From: Charina bottae
Lineage: Eukaryota; Chordata; Lepidosauria; Squamata; Charinaidae
Direction: 5' to 3'
Assembly: GCA_023362775.1 (NCBI GenBank)
Contig: JALMGJ010000020.1
Location: 3,596,001 to 3,660,000 of the forward strand
Length of the DNA stretch: 64,000 nucleotides
The translations under genes were made by a program, and so were the position numbers. This document shows, piece by piece, positions 44,101 to 57,300 of the stretch. The stretch's first letter is position 1, and every line of letters begins with the position of its first letter. The notes below the pieces were generated by a model. It was not told the DNA's origin. It was given only the letters and a program-made list of their open reading frames with translations, and did not search any database.

Positions 44101-45963
44101 CAATACCGCTACAGTGACAGCCATGATACAGGCTCATCTTTCAGAAGCCTATCTCAAAGAAGACATTGGTGGAGAACTTATCTATGTACTTCCTCCATTT
44201 AACAGTAAAGTCTCTTCATCCTATCAGTCCCTTCTGAGAAGCCTGGATAGTAGATTAAACGATCTTCATATTGGCTGCTACGGAATTTCAGACAGCACTG
44301 TAGAAGAAGTGAGCACCTAACAGTTTTTTTTAATATTTATTTCAATTCATTTTGTTTTGTTTTGTTTTATATTTTATTTTATTCTATTCTATTCTTTATT
44401 TTATGCTTTAAATCTTGTAAGTAGTCTAAAGGGTGGCAAATGAATGTGTGAGTGAAGGGATGTGTATGAAACAAATCTTCCCAGAATAAAAAGGTTATGA
44501 TCAAGATGAAGAAAATTAAATATGAGTATATATTGAATTGATTCATCACTCCATCAGCATAAATATAAAATCATGGTAGGAATGCACAGAAGCATGTAGG
44601 GCAGCCTTTTCTGGTACTTTACAATTCATGACATAGTTTGAAGAGAAGAACCTGAAACTAAGAATTAGGAAATAGAGGGGCAATCAGACTTAGCGGACGA
44701 CAAATAGTAAAGTTGCCATGCATAGAGGCATGGCCAGTGGCTACTAGAATTTAGTCATTCCATTAATTTCTACTGTCTTTCAGCCAGAGGGAGAGGACAG
44801 AATAAGCTGATTCAGGAGCTGATGATACGGTGACGCCATCCCACAGAAACAAGCCTTTAGTTCAGGGCTTTCCAAAGTTTTCCCGCGGCGACACACCAAC
44901 CGCCGTTGGTGTGTCGCCGCGGGAAAACCCGGAAGTGCCGCCATTGCGGCAGCGCGCAAAAACCCGGAAGTGCTGCTGCCACTTTCGGTTTTTGCGCGCC
45001 GCTGTTGGTGTGTCGCCGCGGGAAAACCCGGAAGCGCTGATGATGATCAGCGCTTCTGGGTTGTGTGGCGACACACCAGACTGTGTGTGGCAACACACTT
45101 TTGTGTCGCGACACACAGTTTGGAAAGCTCTGCTTTAGTTGTTTTACTGTTGATTTAATTTTAGTTATTATTATTCACTGAATATTTAATTACATGTAAA
45201 GATAGGAGACGAATTTTGTTCAGACTTCATTTTAATACATCTGAAATGTATACATAAATGGGAAAACGACTTACATATAATTTGTATACCAAAATAGGTA
45301 TTTAAAAATTGCATGTAGTTTGCATCACAAGTTTCAGTGATATATTAAGAAAATTGCATGTGAAACCATTTGAAGAAAATGTGCATAAAGTGCATAAATG
45401 TGCATCAAGTTCATATTGACTTTTTTTAAAGTTACAAACTGATCTGGAAATGAAGGAATACACTTAAGATGGGAAACAAAAGTGACACCTTCCCTAATTG
45501 TAGGGTGTTCCTTATCTAGCAGTGTATTCTTGTCAGTCTGTGCCAAATTCTGTGTGCAAAAATCTCCATAGAGGAAATTAATATTCTCTCCCCATTACAT
45601 CTGCATGTTATATCTATGCCATGGCTTTTTGTGAGGATGGCCATTTACAAAATGAAAACAGTATGGACAAAAGTTGATTACAGAGCCACGAACTGGCATA
45701 AGATTATGCACACAAACTGGAAATAATCAGTCTAAGTTAAATTTGGTCTAGTGATTAAGGTGCTGGGCTAGAAACCAGGAGTCTGTGAGTTCTAGTCCCG
45801 CCTTAGGCATGAAAGCTGCTGGATGACCTTGGGCCTGTCACTCTCTCTCAGCCCAACCCACCTCACAGGGCTGTTGTTGTGGGGAAGACAGGAGGAGGAA
45901 GGAGTATTAGGTATGTTCCTTCCCTTGCGTTATTTATAAAAATAATAAAGGTGGGATAGAAAA

Positions 45964-46002
<39 letters not shown>

Positions 46003-49000
46003 ATTTCGCTATGTAAGGGGGACGCTGCCTGTGTGCTCAGTCTTTTGTCCAAGTAGCAACTGTTACTAGCAAGTTCAAGGTCCTCGCTTTCCTTTTTAAT
46101 GGAACTTTATTGTTAAAGCAGAATTGTTTAATGGCTGCCCTCTTTAAAACTGGTTACATGACCACTCTGTTGTTTCCACCTTAAATACTGCTAAGGAGCA
46201 GAGCAGTGCTGTCAAAGAAACAAACTGTGTTAAAGTAGGATTTGTGAGGTTAAAATATTTTTAATATTATTATTTTGCAGGTGTTCCTTAACTTGACCAA
46301 AGATTTTGCAAAAGATGAACCAACTGATGCAGAGTTGTCTCAAGAAGGGCTCAGTGTTACTGTGGATAATGATGGCTTGTCTATGGACTCTAATAACTTC
46401 TCTGAACAAGATGGTATTAAGATACTGTAAATTTCCACTGGCTGAAGTTTTACCAAGGAAAAACTCATAGTATCTAGAACAGTGTACAGTGAATAAGAAC
46501 AGGATGGGACTATTTAGCAAGGCATAAGGCTGTGAAAGATCCGGTTGACTTCACCAAAGTGGAAGCTGGATTGATGTTAAAATGAGAGGACAGGGCAGAA
46601 TCAGTCAGTACTGCTGATGATGGAGCAGTTTCAGGCTACAATTAGAGATAAGACAGCCTTGTGGGAATTCAAGTACCTCTTAACCTGAATTCAGACATTG
46701 ATAATGGCTAGATATATAGTGAGCAGTTCTTCTGTGCCATTTCATCCTAGACTAAATCTGCCTGGTCCTTGAGAAATTAGCCCACCAAGAAAAGCTCGTT
46801 CCATCTCAGACATTGGTGAGAAGGTGGACAATGCTGACATAATCTAATAGAACCCTGTGCCTGGGTTAAGGGATGGATCCACTTGCTACTTACATTTCAG
46901 ATAATTGTAAAAAACCTGCCACAGTTCCTTCAAGAATAATCAGTTATTGAGACATGGGTTCAGTTTTAATTAAGTACAGGGCTGCTACTCAGTAGCAATC
47001 CACAAACTCCCAAATCACCTTGTCTTTTTCAATTACCATGTGCAACAAGAGCAATGAATGACTGGGGGCTACCATGAACTTCATAGATCTTGTTTTTGCC
47101 AAAGATTGTCCCATCCTCACAAGTATACCTTGTGGTGCTAGAAACCATAGCTGATCCAGGAAACCAGACCTCTGAACCCCCTGGCTGTAGGGAAGACATT
47201 CAATTACCAGTATATCTGGCAGCAGCACCTCACTTCCTCATAGTCCTAGGAATGTCCTTATTGAAACTCCATGATTCCTCAGGCTGTTTAATCTGCTGAT
47301 CGTGTAGCTTTTCATTTTTTCCATTGTAAGGACAATGCAGGCCTAAGGGGAGAATGTTGGCAACCCAGGATGAGGGGGTGGGACTGGTTGGCGGGCCAAA
47401 AACAAAAACAAAACCCAGCCACTTCCAGAAGTGAATTTGGAAAGGAAGAATCATAGTGTGGGTCCTAACACCGATCACTGCTAATAAGGCAGCAGCCAGA
47501 ATTTAGGATTGCCAAGGATTTTAAAAATAGAAATAATACTTTTCGAACTGGTTCCCATGTTCTAGTGGGGTGAATTGGGTAAAACTAAGTATAATAAGGA
47601 AATGGAACTAAGCACTTACGGGTTATTGTATGTCTTTCCCTTTTTGATCAATAGATCAAGTGCTGGTTAAGGTGGGAAAGCCAAGCAATCTCTCTCTCCT
47701 GCTGAGGAAGGCCACAGCCTTGTTCATTAAACGATTCCATCACACTCGGCGCAACGTGAAAGGTTTTATTGCTCAGGTTATCCTTCCCGTGCTCTTTGTG
47801 ACAGCCGCTATGGGCCTTGGCACCTTGAGAACAAAGGTGGCAGAATACCCAGCTCTCCATCTCTCACCAGGCCTGTATGGTTCCTCCAGCCAGTCAGACT
47901 TCTTTGGGTGACTATCTGTTTTTAGTTATTCACTTCGCTTGATGGAACGGGGTGCACTGGGAGTGAGGGGGCTGACCAAACCTTCACCAGTGTGGCTAGA
48001 ATCAGTATATATACCAGAGCTTTCCAAACTGTGTGTCGGGACACGTTGGTGTGTTGGCTGCAGTGTCTGGGTGTGTCGTGGCTGCTGCTGCCTCCAAACC
48101 TGCCCTGCCAGGATTCTGCACAGGTCCTAGTGCCTGCCTTGTACCCTGCTGTAAGAGTGTGTCACGAAATGATGCATGTCTAAAAAGTGTGTCACCAACA
48201 TGAAAAGTTTGGAAAGCTCTGATATATACCCTTGTGTGGCAGTATGGGATGTGCTAAGAATATGATTGGGGAAGGATAAGACAGAGAGAAAAAATAATTT
48301 TTGTTAAACCCAGCAATATAATACTTTCTAAAGTTATGATGGGCGTGGTGGCTCAGCGGGTAAGACGCCAGGCTTGTTGATCGGAAGATTGCAAGTTCGG
48401 AGGTTCGAATCCCTAGCCCTGCGTGCAGAGTGAGCTCCTGCACTAGCTCCAGCTCTTGCCAACCTAGCAATTCGAAAGCATGCAAATGCAAGTAGATTAA
48501 TAGGTACCACTTCGGTGGGTAGGTAACAGCGTTCCGCGCGTGTCATGCGGCCACATGACCGTGGAAGCGTCTTCGGACAACGCTGGCTCTTTGGCTAACA
48601 AACGGAGATGAGCACCGGCCCCTAGAGTCGGACACGACTGCACAAATGTGCGGGGGGTACCTTTACCTTTACCTTAAAGTTATGAACTTACTATAATCAA
48701 GGTTTATCAATATAGTCCATCAATTCAGTAAACTATCAGGTTATTCAATTAATTTGAGCAAATCTCATATACTTGCCATAACTCTTATACAGTATATCCA
48801 TAGAACCATTTATGAATTGGGGTTTTACTAAGCATTTGGAGTATTTTAAATATCTTAGAATAATTAACCAAAATAAAATATTTTTCTTTCTTAGCTACAA
48901 ATATTTCAATGGCCCACCTCTTTTTTTAAAAAAAAAGTTTTATTCAGTATTGGAAACATTACAATTAATATTTCTTTACTAACCTCTTAAAAAAATTGTA

Positions 49001-52000
49001 ATATTGTATTTAAACTAAATAGCAATATACAGTAACTATATGATTATTGTATTAAACACCATATCCTTTAAAAAAGAAGCAGAAACCATTATATGAAAAG
49101 AAGTATAAAGTGAGGGGAAAAAATACCCTGAATACTAAACCGCCTAGGGAAAAAAAAGAAAGGGAAAAATAAAACCCTCCTAGAAAGCAAAAACATCCCT
49201 TAAAAAACAAGGAAGAACTAAACAACCAAAAACTAAAAACTAAAAAAACCCTCACAGTAAATTATATCTAATGCTAAATATTACATATATAAAATAGTAT
49301 ATATATGCAAATATTTAAATGGTATGTATGTGTATAGATATATACAGTAGATATAGATATAATAGTATCATGTGTCAGGATATATAATTTTCTTCATTTC
49401 ACATTGTCATTCAGTTTTTGTCAGTCCCATAAGGTAGACCAGACTAAGAAACCCAATGCCATAGAGGTCAGGACTACTTTTATCGTAACAGCTATAGTAA
49501 CTGATGAATAGGTAGCACTTCAGTGGGAAGGTAACAGTGTTCCTTGTGCATCATGCCGGCCACATGACCGCGGAAGCGTCTTCGGACAACGCTGGCTCTT
49601 CGGCTAACAAACGGAGATGAGCACAGTCGGACATGACTGCACAAATGTGCAGGGGGAACCTTTACCTTTTTATAGTAACTGAATCTTGCAAGTCTGACTG
49701 TGCTTCCCCCCTCCCTCCCTTTATCTTTGTATGAGCTAGGGAAGGGCCTGTTTGAGACTTTTTTCAAATTAGTTTCTTGGAATGGACTCAAGCTGTGCTT
49801 GTCTAATTGTTGCCTTGGTAGCAGCTCTTCCTCCTATCCTTCAAGGCCATTCCCTATGCTATCTACAGTTATTAAACAATGAATTTAACCTAGATCTTGT
49901 GAAAACATATTGTCTGGACTTGCCTGACTAGGCAACATCTTCAGTGCTAGAAGGGAGTGGGGTTTGCTCTCTGTTTATATACAGTAGCTTGCAAGGCAAA
50001 CCCCACTCCCTTCTAGCACTGAAGATGTTGCCTAGCTGGGCAATAAAATGTCTGCAAGCAAACAGCCAAGCTCAGAGAGCACCAAGGACTCCACAGTTCA
50101 ACCCTGAGCCTCAGATATTCTCTTCTACTGTATTCATACAGAGTGAGTGAGTGAGTGAGTGAGTGAGTGAGTGAGTGAGTGAGTGAGTCTGATGGCTGCA
50201 TGAAGCTCTACGGTTGAAGTTGACCATTCCTGACCTGAAATTTAATCTGACAAAGCTTTTGTTATAGAGGTGTTAACTTTAACATGGGATGTAGGGAAGT
50301 GAAAGAATGTTAGACTATCCTCTTTATTACTTATAGTTGTCTTGAAATTGCAGTTAACCATTTGGTTTGTTTGTGTGTTTAACTTTAGGAATTACAATCA
50401 AAGTACAGATGATTTGGTTGCTTCAATGCTCTCTTTTCCTGGAATAGATAATACCTGCCTAAACAGAAGTAATTTGTAAGTAGCTCTTCTCCCACTTGTC
50501 CCTCCCTACTTTTAACAACTCCTAACCTAGGAAGACAAATGACTGAAAGTTGTGAGTCATCAGGATTGCCTGCAGAGCTGTGGTACCAGGGGTCACATTG
50601 GAACAATATTCTAGCCACAACCAGGTGGTGATTTGTAACAACTGCAATCTAAGGCACATTTAGCTGAGAAATTCTATCAGTGCTTGCTTATTTCCAGTTA
50701 ATGGAGCTCATTATGAGGTTACGTAAGTGTAGATATAGCCTTACTACAGATGTCTAATCAGAAGTAAATCCCACTGAATTAAGCAGGATTGACAGAGAAG
50801 GGTCTATAGGGCTGCAGTTTTCGTTACCGAAGTTATAGTTACTGTTGGAAGAGGAGGGTTGAAACAGGGAGGTGTGAAGATTCTTGAGGAACAGGGGGCT
50901 GTAGGTTTTGGGTGGTGTCTATAGATTGCCAAAATTAAATTACTTGTTAATTTTAAAAAAGATTGAAAACTTCTGTTCATCACAGTATGTGACATTTCTT
51001 GCATTCTCATGTGTGCTCTTATAAGTGTTCTGTGCAAGAAAGCTGCAATTTTGATGTTCTAGCATGAGAATCTCATGGTTTCATTGAGGTGCTCAAGCTC
51101 CAGCACCACAACAAGGTAACTATCTCCTTTGCTGGAACCATGAGCTAAACCGTGAAGGGACACCCAAGACGGGAAGGTCATGGCAGAGAGGTCAGACTAA
51201 ATACGATCCCTGGGGAAGGTAATGGCAACCCACCCCAGTATTCTTGCCGTGAAAACTAAAAACTAAATGGATCAGTACAACCAGAGATATATCGGTATAC
51301 CATCGGAAGATGGGACTCCCAGGTCGGAAGATGGTCAAAATGCTACTGGGGAGGAACAGAGGATACGTTCAACTAGCCCCAGATGTGATGACGCAGCTAG
51401 CTCAAAACCGAAAGGACGGCTAGCGGCCGACGGTGCTGGTGGTGAACGACGAATCCGATGTTCTAAAGATCAACACACCATAGGAACCTGGAATGTAAGA
51501 TCTATGAGCCAGGGCAAATTGGATGTGGTTATTGGTGAGATGTCAAGATTAAATATAGACATTTTAGGTGTCAGTGAACTGAAATGGACTGGAATGGGCC
51601 ACTTCACATCAGATGACCACCAGATCTACTACTGTGGACAAGAGGACCACAGAAGAAATGGAGTAGCCTTCATAATTAATAATAAAGTGGCTAAAGCAGT
51701 GCTTGGATACAATCCAAAAAACGATAGAATGATCTCAATTCGAATTCAGGGTAAGCCATTTAACATCACAGTGATCCAAATATACGCCCCAACCACAGAT
51801 GCTGAAGAAGCAGAAGTAGATCAGTTCTATGAGGATCTGCAGCACCTACTGGATAATACACCAAAAAGAGATGTTATTTTCATTACAGGAGACTGGAATG
51901 CTAAGGTGGGTAGTCAGACGACACCTGGAATTACAGGCAAGCATGGTCTGGGAGAACAAAATGAAGCAGGACATAGGCTGATATAATTTTGCCAAGACAA

Positions 52001-54311
52001 CTCACTGTGCATAACAAACACTCTCTTCCAACAACCTAAAAGACGACTTTATACATGGACTTCACCAGATGGTCGACACCGAAATCAGATTGACTACATC
52101 CTTTGCAGCCAAAGGTGGCGGACATCTATACAGTCGGTAAAAACAAGACCTGGAGCTGACTGTAGTTCAGATCACGAACTTCTTATTGCAAAATTTAGAA
52201 TCAGACTAAAGAGAATAGGGAAGATCCACAGATTAGTTAGATATGAGCTCACTAATATTCCTAAGGAATATGCAGTGGAGGTGAAGAATAGATTTAAGGG
52301 ACTAGATTTAGTAGATAGGGTCCCGGAAGAACTATGGACAGAAGTTTGCAACATTGTTCAGGAGGCGGCAACAAAAAACGTCCCAAAGAAAAAGAAAACC
52401 AAGAAGGCAAGATGGCTGTCTGCTGAGACACTGGAAGTAGCCCAAGAAAGAAGGAAAGCAAAAGGCAACAGTGATAGGGGGAGATATGCCCAATTAAATG
52501 CAAAATTCCAGAGGTTATCCAGAAGAGATAAGGAATTATTTTTAAACAAGCAATGTGCGGAAGTGGAAGAAGACAATAGAATAGGAAGGACAAGAGACCT
52601 CTTCCAGAAAATTAGAAACATCGGAGGTAAATTCCAGGCAAAAATGGGTATGATCAAAAACAAAGATGGTAAGGACCTAACAGAAGCAGAAGAGATCAAG
52701 AAAAGGTGGCAAGAATATACGGAAGATCTGTATAGGAAGGATAATAATATTGGAGATAGCTTTGACGGTGTGGTCAGTGAGTTAGAGCCAGACATCCTGA
52801 AGAGTGAGGTTGAATGGGCCTTAAGAAGCATTGCTAATAACAAGGCAGCAGGAGACGACGGTATCCCAGCTGAACTGTTTAAAATCTTGCAAGATGATGC
52901 TGTCAAGGTGATGCATGCCATATGCCAGCAAATTTGGAAAACACAAGAATGGCCATCAGATTGGAAAAAATCAACTTATATCCCCATACCAAAAAAGGGA
53001 AGCACTAAAGAATGTTCAAACTATCGAACAGCGGCACTTATTTCACATGCCAGTAAGGTAATGCTGAAGATCTTGCAAGGTAGACTCCAGCAATTCATGG
53101 AGCGAGAATTGCCAGATGTACAAGCTGGGTTTAGAAAAGGCAGAGGAACTAGAGACCAAATTGCCAATATCCGCTGGATAATGGAGAAAGCCAGGGAGTT
53201 TCAGAAAAACATCTATTTTTGTTTTATTGACTATTCTAAAGCCTTTGACTGTGTAGATCATAACAAATTGTGGCAAGTTCTTGGTAGTATGGGGATACCA
53301 AGTCATCTTGTCTGCCTCCTGAAGAATCTGTATAACGACCAAGTAGCAACGGTAAGAACAGAGCACGGAACAACGGACTGGTTTAAGATTGGGAAAGGAG
53401 TACGGCAGGGCTGTATACTCTCAGCATACCTATTCAACCTGTACGCAGAACACATCATGCGATGTGCTGGGCTTGAGGAATCCAAGGCTGGAGTTAAAAT
53501 CGCTGGAAGAAACATTAACAATCTTAGATATGCAGATGATACCACTTTGATGGCTGAAAGCGAGGAGGAGTTGAGGAGCCTTATGACGAAGGTGAAAGAA
53601 GAAAGTGCAAAAGCTGGGTTGCAGTTAAACCTCAAAAAAACCAAGATTATGGTAACCAGCTTGATTGATGACTGGCAAATAGAGGGAGAAAAAGTGGAGG
53701 CAGTGACAGACTTTGTATTTCTAGGTGCAAAGATTACTGCAGATGCTGACTGTAGCCAGGAAATCAGAAGATGTCTACTTCTTGGGAGGAGAGCAATGGC
53801 AAATCTTGATAAAATAGTTAAGAGCAGAGACATCACACTGACAACAAAGGTCCGCATAGTTAAAGCAATGGTATTCCCTGTAGTAACCTATGGCTGTGAG
53901 AGCTGGACCATAAGGAAGGCTGAGCGAAGGAAGATAGATGCTTTTGAACTGTGGTGTTGGAGGAAAATTCTGAGAGTGCCTTGGACTGCAAGAAGATCAA
54001 ACCAGTCCATACTCCAGGAAATAAAGCCAGACTGCTCACTTGAGGGAATGATATTAAAGGCAAAACTGAAGTACTTTGGCCACATAATGAGAAGACAGGA
54101 TACCCTGGAGAAGAAGCTGATGCTAGGGAAAGTGGAAGGCAAAAGGAAGAGGGGCCGACCAAGGGCAAGATGGATGGATGATATTCTGGAGGTGACAGAC
54201 TCAACCATGGGGGAGCTGGGGATGGTGACGGCCGACAGGAAGCTCTGGCATGGGCTGGTCCATGAAGTCACGAAGAGTCTGAAGCGACTGAACGAATAAA
54301 CAACAACAAAA

Positions 54312-54397
<86 letters not shown>

Positions 54398-57300
54398 TCT
54401 CAGTTTTCCACTTGTGATCTTTTCTGGTCCTACCTATTACCATTAATATTTTATGTTTGCTATAAAACAGAAAATATCCTTCCTTATCTCACTCCATTCC
54501 CCTTTCTAAACTACTTTGTTTCTCCAAATTCAATTTTTATATTATTTTTTCATACATTGTAAAAATTATTCAGAAGACTAATTAGATGTTCTGGCATTCC
54601 CATTAGCCTTAATATGGTCTACATTCTGGCATGATCTAGATAGTCAAAGGCCTTGCTATAATTAATGAACCATCTTCTTGCATTCTTTTCCTACCTCCAT
54701 TATCTATTTTATGTTAGCTCTCTGATCTCATGTTTAACTTTTATATTAGACACAAAATCTGATTGATAGTACTTTTCCATCTTCTGTTTCTGATTATGTA
54801 GTCTATTTGATTCTGATGTTGTCCATCCAGTAATGTCCAAGCATAGATTTTGTTTATATTGTTTGACATAAGTGCTGGTAATAAACAATAGTTCACAAAA
54901 GTCTAGTGGCCTTTCTCCTGCATTACTCTGCTTATACCATCTGAATTATCTAATGAATCCAGGTTCCTCCATTTTTCCAATCATCCATTAGTAATACTAC
55001 TATGGCAGGGCTTTCCAAACTTTTGCCGTTGGCGACACACCAACGGCCGGTGTGCAAAAACCCGGAAGCGCCACCGCCGGCGCTTCTGGGTTGCTGCCAC
55101 CGCGCTTTTGGGTTTTTGTGCTCCGTGGCAGCAGCGGCGCTGTCCTGGTGTATCGCGCGACAACCCAGAAGCGCTGGTGGCCCGCCGCCGCCACTACTGC
55201 GCCCACTGCTGCGCGCAGCAGCGGCGGTGCGCCATCAGCGCTTCCGGGTTGTCACACGACACACTTGGGGCCCCCAGGCGACACAGTACTGTGTCGCGAC
55301 ACACAGTTTGGAAAGCCCTGTACAATGGGTTTAGTCTCGCAATGTCTTCACCTGCAAGTCTATTCATGGAAATTTAACAGCCTTCCCCCCGTAACTAGAT
55401 AACTTAATCTTAAAGAGATGGGTGTCTCATCATCTGGCACCCAAACTGTTACAGTCACGAGCATGCTGTTTTCTTGGTAACAATGCAGAAGTGATTTGCC
55501 ATTGCCTTCTCCTGGTTATGAAATCTGGAGCTCCTTTCCCTGGGTGGATTGGCTTTCCTGATGCCTTCAGAGCCCCACTTGTTATGGACTGTTCTTGTTT
55601 TCCCCCTCCTGTTTCACCTTAGCAGCAAAGGTAGACCCACCTGAACCTTATGCTGCTGCCAATCTCACCTCAGGGTCACTGAAATTGCACATCAATGTGG
55701 CTATCCCCCTGGAGGATACAGCCAAAAAATAAGTGATATTTATGATCTTTTTCCTGTAGTTCCAATGACAAATAATTAAAACAAAAAAGTGATATGTGGC
55801 CCTTTTATTATTTATTTGTACATATAAGTATTTTTGTCTGTTTTTCATCATTGTGGCATGTATGTACTATACATACAGTAGTTGTAATGTATCACAGGAT
55901 TTTATGGGCAAGCACTTATTAAACCAGTGATGGCAAACCTTTTGGGTTTGGTGTGTCAAAAATTCAGAAAATGCCTAACTTGATTCTGCTGGCATGTCAC
56001 CTCCCCCCGCCCCCAAACAAAAGAGAAACAATTCTTCACATATTCACTTATTTAAAAAAAATACAATCCAGTTTGGGGCGGCCAAAAGGGCAGAGATTGG
56101 GGGGGAGATAGGTGGGGGGAGTTGCACTGCCTTTTGTTGGTTCAGTTTCTTTGGTAACTCAAACAGGGAGAATAGTTGTTGGGTGTTGGTGAACACTGGC
56201 GTGTCACCCAAAATGTCGAGGCGTGTCATAGGTTCGCCATCACTGTATTAGACAGTCTCTCATGGCACAGGATTCCTTTCTGTTTTCAATATATTTCTTC
56301 TTAATTTAATGTTATTGTCTGTAATTTTTTGCTATGGAGTAAAGCAGGTCTCATCAAACCTTTCCACTCAATTTTTATTATTGAACAAATAAAAATAGAT
56401 TGGAATAGATTAAGAGCCAAACAGGGCTGATTGAATTTAGCTTCCTTTGAAACAAGTAGGAAATGCTTTAGAAAATTAATAAATAATGAGGTATTCCTGC
56501 CCAGTGCTCTACATTACATAGGATTTTCCCACTGTATGCAAGTTTATAAGAAATGTCAGTGTTAAATCTGCTTGCTTTCAGAACATGTATCAAGGAAGAT
56601 GTGGCTGATCAGTGGATATTCAGTGGGAATCAGAGTGGTCAGTATGCTGCCTGCAATTGCACACTCAGAGAGGTAAATTCAGATTAGAATCTCATGAGAT
56701 GAGTTCACTATAAGATAAGAAACAAAAAGTAAAGTGCGGTTTCCAATGAAGATTAAATGATTTCCCCCCCCAAGACTAAGTCCCAACTTTGAACAAAAAA
56801 TAACATATATGCTTAATGTCCATCTTTTGTAGAACCTAATTTCCCAAACTGCCAATTAATATACTTAATAACATGCACAACATTGTAATTTATGGCTACA
56901 GCTGTTGCTTCCAGTAGAATCCTTCCTTCACTTTCTCAAACATCAAAACTATAATGGCAGCTTTGGAGACAAAAATAAATACAATGTTAATTTCTATTTT
57001 ATAAGAGAAGCCTTGGGAAGCTTAAGAGTTTTGGGAATAGTAGGAGTCTGCTAGCAATTCCTCTTTCTGACATAATTCTGACCAAAAAAATCCCTTCTCA
57101 GAAGCTGTAATTCGCATTACAGGGGAGTTTCTGGGGACAGGTTTATGTAAGGGTAGTAATAGAGAAAGAAAGTGTAAAACGTCACCAGGCCCACCCCTGA
57201 CTTTGAGGCTTGAGAAGGTTTGAGGTTTGGGGCAGATCCATACTTTCTGCTCAGCCTATTGCTAGGACAGGCCGCTCACTGCCTCCAGAGGGCAGAATGG

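Noticed and set aside
46520..47480. Possible additional gene or pseudogene in intron E18-E19
   Set aside because: The composition is less AT-rich than its neighbours, but no frame or motif could be recognised; left as unassigned.
50142..50188. Regular short repeats considered as a CRISPR-like array
   Set aside because: Simple tetranucleotide microsatellite in a vertebrate intron; no spacers.
52294..53857. Long antisense frames across the BovB element
   Set aside because: Shadows of the BovB coding frame.
54201..54562. Long Met-Tyr or Thr-Tyr repeat frames
   Set aside because: Translation of the (TATATG)n microsatellite.
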